A DNA stretch of 8,713 bases from JAFARZ01 sp035651595 (GTDB lineage Bacteria; Actinomycetota; Actinomycetes; Streptosporangiales; Streptosporangiaceae): assembly GCA_035651595.1 (NCBI GenBank), contig DASRFJ010000012.1:1-8713 (forward strand), in the 5' to 3' direction. Shown one piece after another: positions 6,878 to 8,713 of the stretch. Within the stretch, counting starts at the first letter, position 1; the number at the start of each line of letters is the position of its first letter. The translations under genes were made by a program, and so were the position numbers. The notes beneath the pieces were generated by a model that saw nothing but the letters and a program-made list of their open reading frames with translations, ran no database searches and had not been told where the DNA came from.

Positions 6878-7383
6878 CCGAGGAGAACCCGCCGTCGATG
6901 ACGATGATCTCGCCAGTGACGAACGGGTTCCCGGGATGAGCGAGACGATGGTCTGCGCACCTCCTCCGGGTGACGCAGCGGGGGCAGCCGGGCATAGTTC
7001 TCGTCGAGCTGCTTCGCCATCCACTCACCGTTCATCCAGCCTGGTGCCACCGCGTTGACGCGGATGCCGTCTGGCCCTAGGCGGTTCCGGCGTTGTTGAC
7101 CAGGGCATCGAGCCGGCCGAACTCCGCCGGAGCCGCTCGGTCATGGTGACGACCGCGTTCTCGTCAGCGACGTCGGCCCGGCACAGCAGGACCCGGCTCC
7201 TAACCCTTCGGCCGCCGCCCCGACCGCCTCGGCGGCTTGACTGGACGAGTAGTTGACCGCGACGTCGTACCCGGCTCGGGCCAAGGCCAAGACGGTGCTC
7301 CGGCCGATGCCGCGGGACGCCCCGTGACCAGGGCGCATGGTCGTGTTCGGCTTATCGGTGTCTCGTGCATGCTCCAGTGTCAT
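6870..7383 (-). pseudogene. Decayed FabG-like short-chain dehydrogenase/reductase
   Basis: On the minus strand, pieces of one classical SDR can be read in order but in shifting frames. The first piece is MRALVTG then ASRGIGRSTVLALARAGYD (cofactor motif), with a one-base loss near 7320-7323. NYSSSQAAEAVGAAAEGLGA follows, with a shift near 7194-7196, then LLCRADVADENAVVTMTERLRR, with a shift near 7124-7126. GRLDALVNNAGTA then jumps at about 7079-7082 straight to GPDGIRVNAVAPGW. Roughly 80 residues, including the catalytic Ser and YxxxK, are missing at that jump. The tail reads PPLRHPEEV, a further shift near 6955-6965, then PFVTGEIIVIDGG and FSSVT with a stop at 6870-6872. Total length is ~514 bp against ~750 bp for an intact gene. 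The start is placed at ATG 7383 (ATG 7338 is equally possible). The product cannot be functional. Confidence 0.85.
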
Positions 7384-7415
7384 GGACACCGGCTTCACCT
7401 GAGACACATGGGTCC

Positions 7416-7454
7416 ATTTATCTGTAGGTTAAGATACTTAGCATGCAGATAAAT
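7416..7454 (+). promoter_or_regulatory. MarR-like palindromic operator between the SDR remnant and the MarR gene
   Basis: The 18-mer TATCTGTAGGTTAAGATA (7419-7436) is an inverted repeat with 6 of 8 matching half-site positions and resembles the TATCTTGA/TCAAGATA form of many MarR-family sites. Two further symmetries overlap it: TAAG-ATA-CTTA (7430-7440), and a perfect 9-bp inverted repeat ATTTATCTG (7416-7424) / CAGATAAAT (7446-7454) that reaches into the coding start. The AT-richness stands out sharply from the surroundings. Binding here would cover the start of the MarR gene and repress it. It could once have served the divergent SDR gene too. Confidence 0.6.
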
Positions 7455-7967
7455 GCGCTCGACCGGATCGACCGGACGCGTGCGGAGTGGGCTCGCGAGG
7501 AACCGGACCTGGATACCTCGCCGATGGAGGTCATCGGGCGCGTCCTGCGCGTCGCGCACCTTGCGGATGCCCGGATCCGTCCGGTACTCCGGCGCGCGGG
7601 GCTGGACCGCGGGGCGTTCGACGTCCTGGCGACGCTTCGCCGGGTCGGCCACCCGTACCGGCTGACGCCGACCGCCCTGTACCAGGAGCTCGTCCTCACC
7701 TCTGGCGCGGTCACGCACCGGGTGGACGCGCTGGCCGGGGCTGGGCTGGTGGAGCGGGTTCCCGACTCACACGACCGCCGCAGCAGCCTGGTCGCGCTGA
7801 CCGCGCGCGGGCGCGCGGTGGTCGACGACGCGATGGCCGCACACATGCGGTGCGAGGCGGAGATGATCGCCGCCATGTCAGGTGACAGCCGTCGCGCCCT
7901 TGCGGTCCTGCTGCGGCATCTGCTGCTGGACATGGAAACCCACGGGATGGAGGAGCAACATGAGTGA
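7443..7967 (+). CDS. MarR-family transcriptional regulator
   Basis: The protein has 174 residues from ATG 7443. The dimerisation helices flank a winged helix-turn-helix at residues ~55-125: GAFDVLATLRRVG, YRLTPTALYQELVLTSGAVTHRVDALAGAGLVERV (recognition-helix region), then the wing DSHDRRSSLVALTARGRAVVD with the hallmark D-x-x-D-R-R at 108-113. The opening DRIDRTRAEWAREEPDLDTSPMEVIGRVLRV is typical of a common actinobacterial MarR subgroup. No Shine-Dalgarno sequence precedes the ATG, and a -10-like TAAGAT at 7430-7435 would put transcription at about the start codon, so the mRNA may be leaderless. The palindromes over the start suggest autorepression. The stop overlaps the SDR start by 8 nt, so the two form one operon and the SDR is the likely effector gene. 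The ligand is unknown. Confidence 0.9.
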   Translation: MQINALDRIDRTRAEWAREEPDLDTSPMEVIGRVLRVAHLADARIRPVLRRAGLDRGAFDVLATLRRVGHPYRLTPTALYQELVLTSGAVTHRVDALAGAGLVERVPDSHDRRSSLVALTARGRAVVDDAMAAHMRCEAEMIAAMSGDSRRALAVLLRHLLLDMETHGMEEQHE

Positions 7968-8682
7968 CGACGCGGTCGTGGTCATTGGGGGAAGTTCGGG
8001 TATCGGGCTCGCGGTCGCACGGCGCTGCCTGGCCGACGGTCACCGGGTCGTGATCGCCGGCCGGTCGGCGGACCGGCTCGCGGCGGCCCAGGCGGAACTC
8101 GGCCGCCCGGAACGGCTCGCCGCGGTCCGGGCCGACATCGCCATCCGGGCGGACCTCGAGGTGCTTTTCGGCACTGCCGGGCCGGTGGCGCACGTGGTGG
8201 TAACCGCCGCCGACCTGCCGTACGGTCCGGTAGGCATGCTCACCGAAGACAGCATGCTCCGCGCGATCCGCTCCAAGATCCTGGGACCGCTGCTGGTTGC
8301 GCAGGTCGCCGCGCCGCTGCTCGGGGAGTCCGGCAGCATCACCTACACCTCTGGCATCGCCGCCCATCGGCCGATGCCCGGCGGCACGTTGACCGCTGCC
8401 GTCAACGGAGCGCTGGAGTCCATGGTGCGAGGCCTGGCTCTGGAGCTGGCGCCGATCCGGGTCAACGCGGTCTCGCCAGGCTGGGTGGACACGCCCACGT
8501 GGGAGCGCCTCGTCCCGGCACCGGAGGCACGCCACGCCCGGCTCGCGGACATGGCCGCGCGCCTGCCCGGCAAGCGCAACGGCCGGGCCGAGGATGTCGC
8601 CAACGCGATCGCGTTCCTGGTGAACGACAAATTCGTGACCGGAACCGTGCTGCACGCCGAAGGCGGCCAGGTGCTCGTCTGA
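7960..8682 (+). CDS. SDR-family protein with atypical active site
   Basis: The protein has 240 residues from ATG 7960, with GGAGGAG at 7949-7955 just upstream and inside the MarR gene. The Rossmann cofactor motif is G10-G-S-S-G14-I-G16, followed by VVIAGRSADRL, whose Arg suggests NADP(H). The usual NNAG is replaced by TAAD. S131 (YTSG) occupies the catalytic Ser position, but at the Tyr and Lys positions the sequence has T145 and N149 (TAAVNGALE), so the YxxxK pair is missing. The rest (LALELAPIRVNAVSPGWVDTP, the C-terminal FLVNDKFVTGTVLHAEGGQVLV) is standard and undamaged. From memory, an actinobacterial SDR branch commonly has AAVNGALE here, so this is probably a divergent subfamily rather than a broken gene. 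It may bind nucleotide without classical SDR catalysis or use other residues. Coupled to the MarR gene. Confidence 0.9.
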   Translation: MSDDAVVVIGGSSGIGLAVARRCLADGHRVVIAGRSADRLAAAQAELGRPERLAAVRADIAIRADLEVLFGTAGPVAHVVVTAADLPYGPVGMLTEDSMLRAIRSKILGPLLVAQVAAPLLGESGSITYTSGIAAHRPMPGGTLTAAVNGALESMVRGLALELAPIRVNAVSPGWVDTPTWERLVPAPEARHARLADMAARLPGKRNGRAEDVANAIAFLVNDKFVTGTVLHAEGGQVLV

Positions 8683-8702
8683 ACTACCGCAGGACTGGCG
8701 CC

Positions 8703-8713
8703 ATGATGACCGA
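8703..8713 (+). CDS. Probable start of a further gene (truncated by window end)
   Basis: AGGA at 8691-8694 lies 8 nt before ATG 8703; a second ATG follows at 8706. Only three full codons (Met-Met-Thr) are visible, so no identity can be given. The 20-bp gap after the SDR stop would fit an extension of the MarR/SDR operon. Confidence 0.3.

Noticed and set aside
6744..7058. 104-codon + strand frame crossing the end of the MFS gene and the SDR remnant
   Set aside because: No start signal or domain; the region is better explained by the minus-strand SDR fragments.
1..8713. CRISPR array, tRNA/rRNA genes, insertion sequence ends or attachment sites
   Set aside because: Found no regularly spaced direct repeats beyond the in-gene arrays, no RNA-gene features, no transposase and no flanking inverted repeats with target duplications.

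Overview
The window comes from a high-GC Gram-positive organism, almost certainly an actinomycete. GC-rich third codon positions run throughout, GTG starts are common, there are 4-8 nt stop/start overlaps, two genes look leaderless, and the protein families are typical of soil actinobacteria. I cannot place it to genus.

Layout, left to right, all intact genes on the + strand. (1) 1-411: the 3' end of a small VC0807-type membrane protein. (2) 509-2902: a large permease of the APC/KUP superfamily resembling the KimA potassium importer. It carries a cytosolic USP-like domain and, unusually, a C-terminal OB-fold nucleic-acid-binding domain. (3) 2987-5511: a translationally coupled two-component system of KdpD/KdpE type. 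The kinase has the DUF4118 membrane block, a GAF-like region and the kinase core, but not the long cytosolic N-terminal KdpD domain. Three phased TTAAG/CCAAG-type elements lie just upstream. (4) 5558-6877: an MFS exporter read from a MerR-type promoter (19-bp spacer with an inverted repeat) whose predicted start point is the ATG itself. The gene holds two short in-frame tandem repeats. (5) 6870-7383, minus strand: a decayed FabG-like short-chain dehydrogenase with several frameshifts and an internal deletion that removed its active site. (6) 7443-8682: a MarR-family regulator overlapping an atypical SDR protein that lacks the catalytic Tyr and Lys, preceded by a MarR-like palindromic operator. 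(7) 8703 onward: the probable first codons of another gene.

The left half reads as a potassium-homeostasis region: a KimA-like importer beside KdpDE-type regulators, with no kdpFABC pump genes in the window. The permease-OB fusion is the most unusual item. In other actinobacteria (for example the M. tuberculosis Rv2690c-Rv2696c region) a similar permease and a similar OB-fold protein are separate genes of one conserved neighbourhood that also includes TrkA-type K+ proteins. The fusion therefore suggests that the OB-fold protein works with K+ transport. The right half is an accessory region: an exporter with an orphan MerR-type promoter, an SDR ruin, and a MarR/SDR operon.
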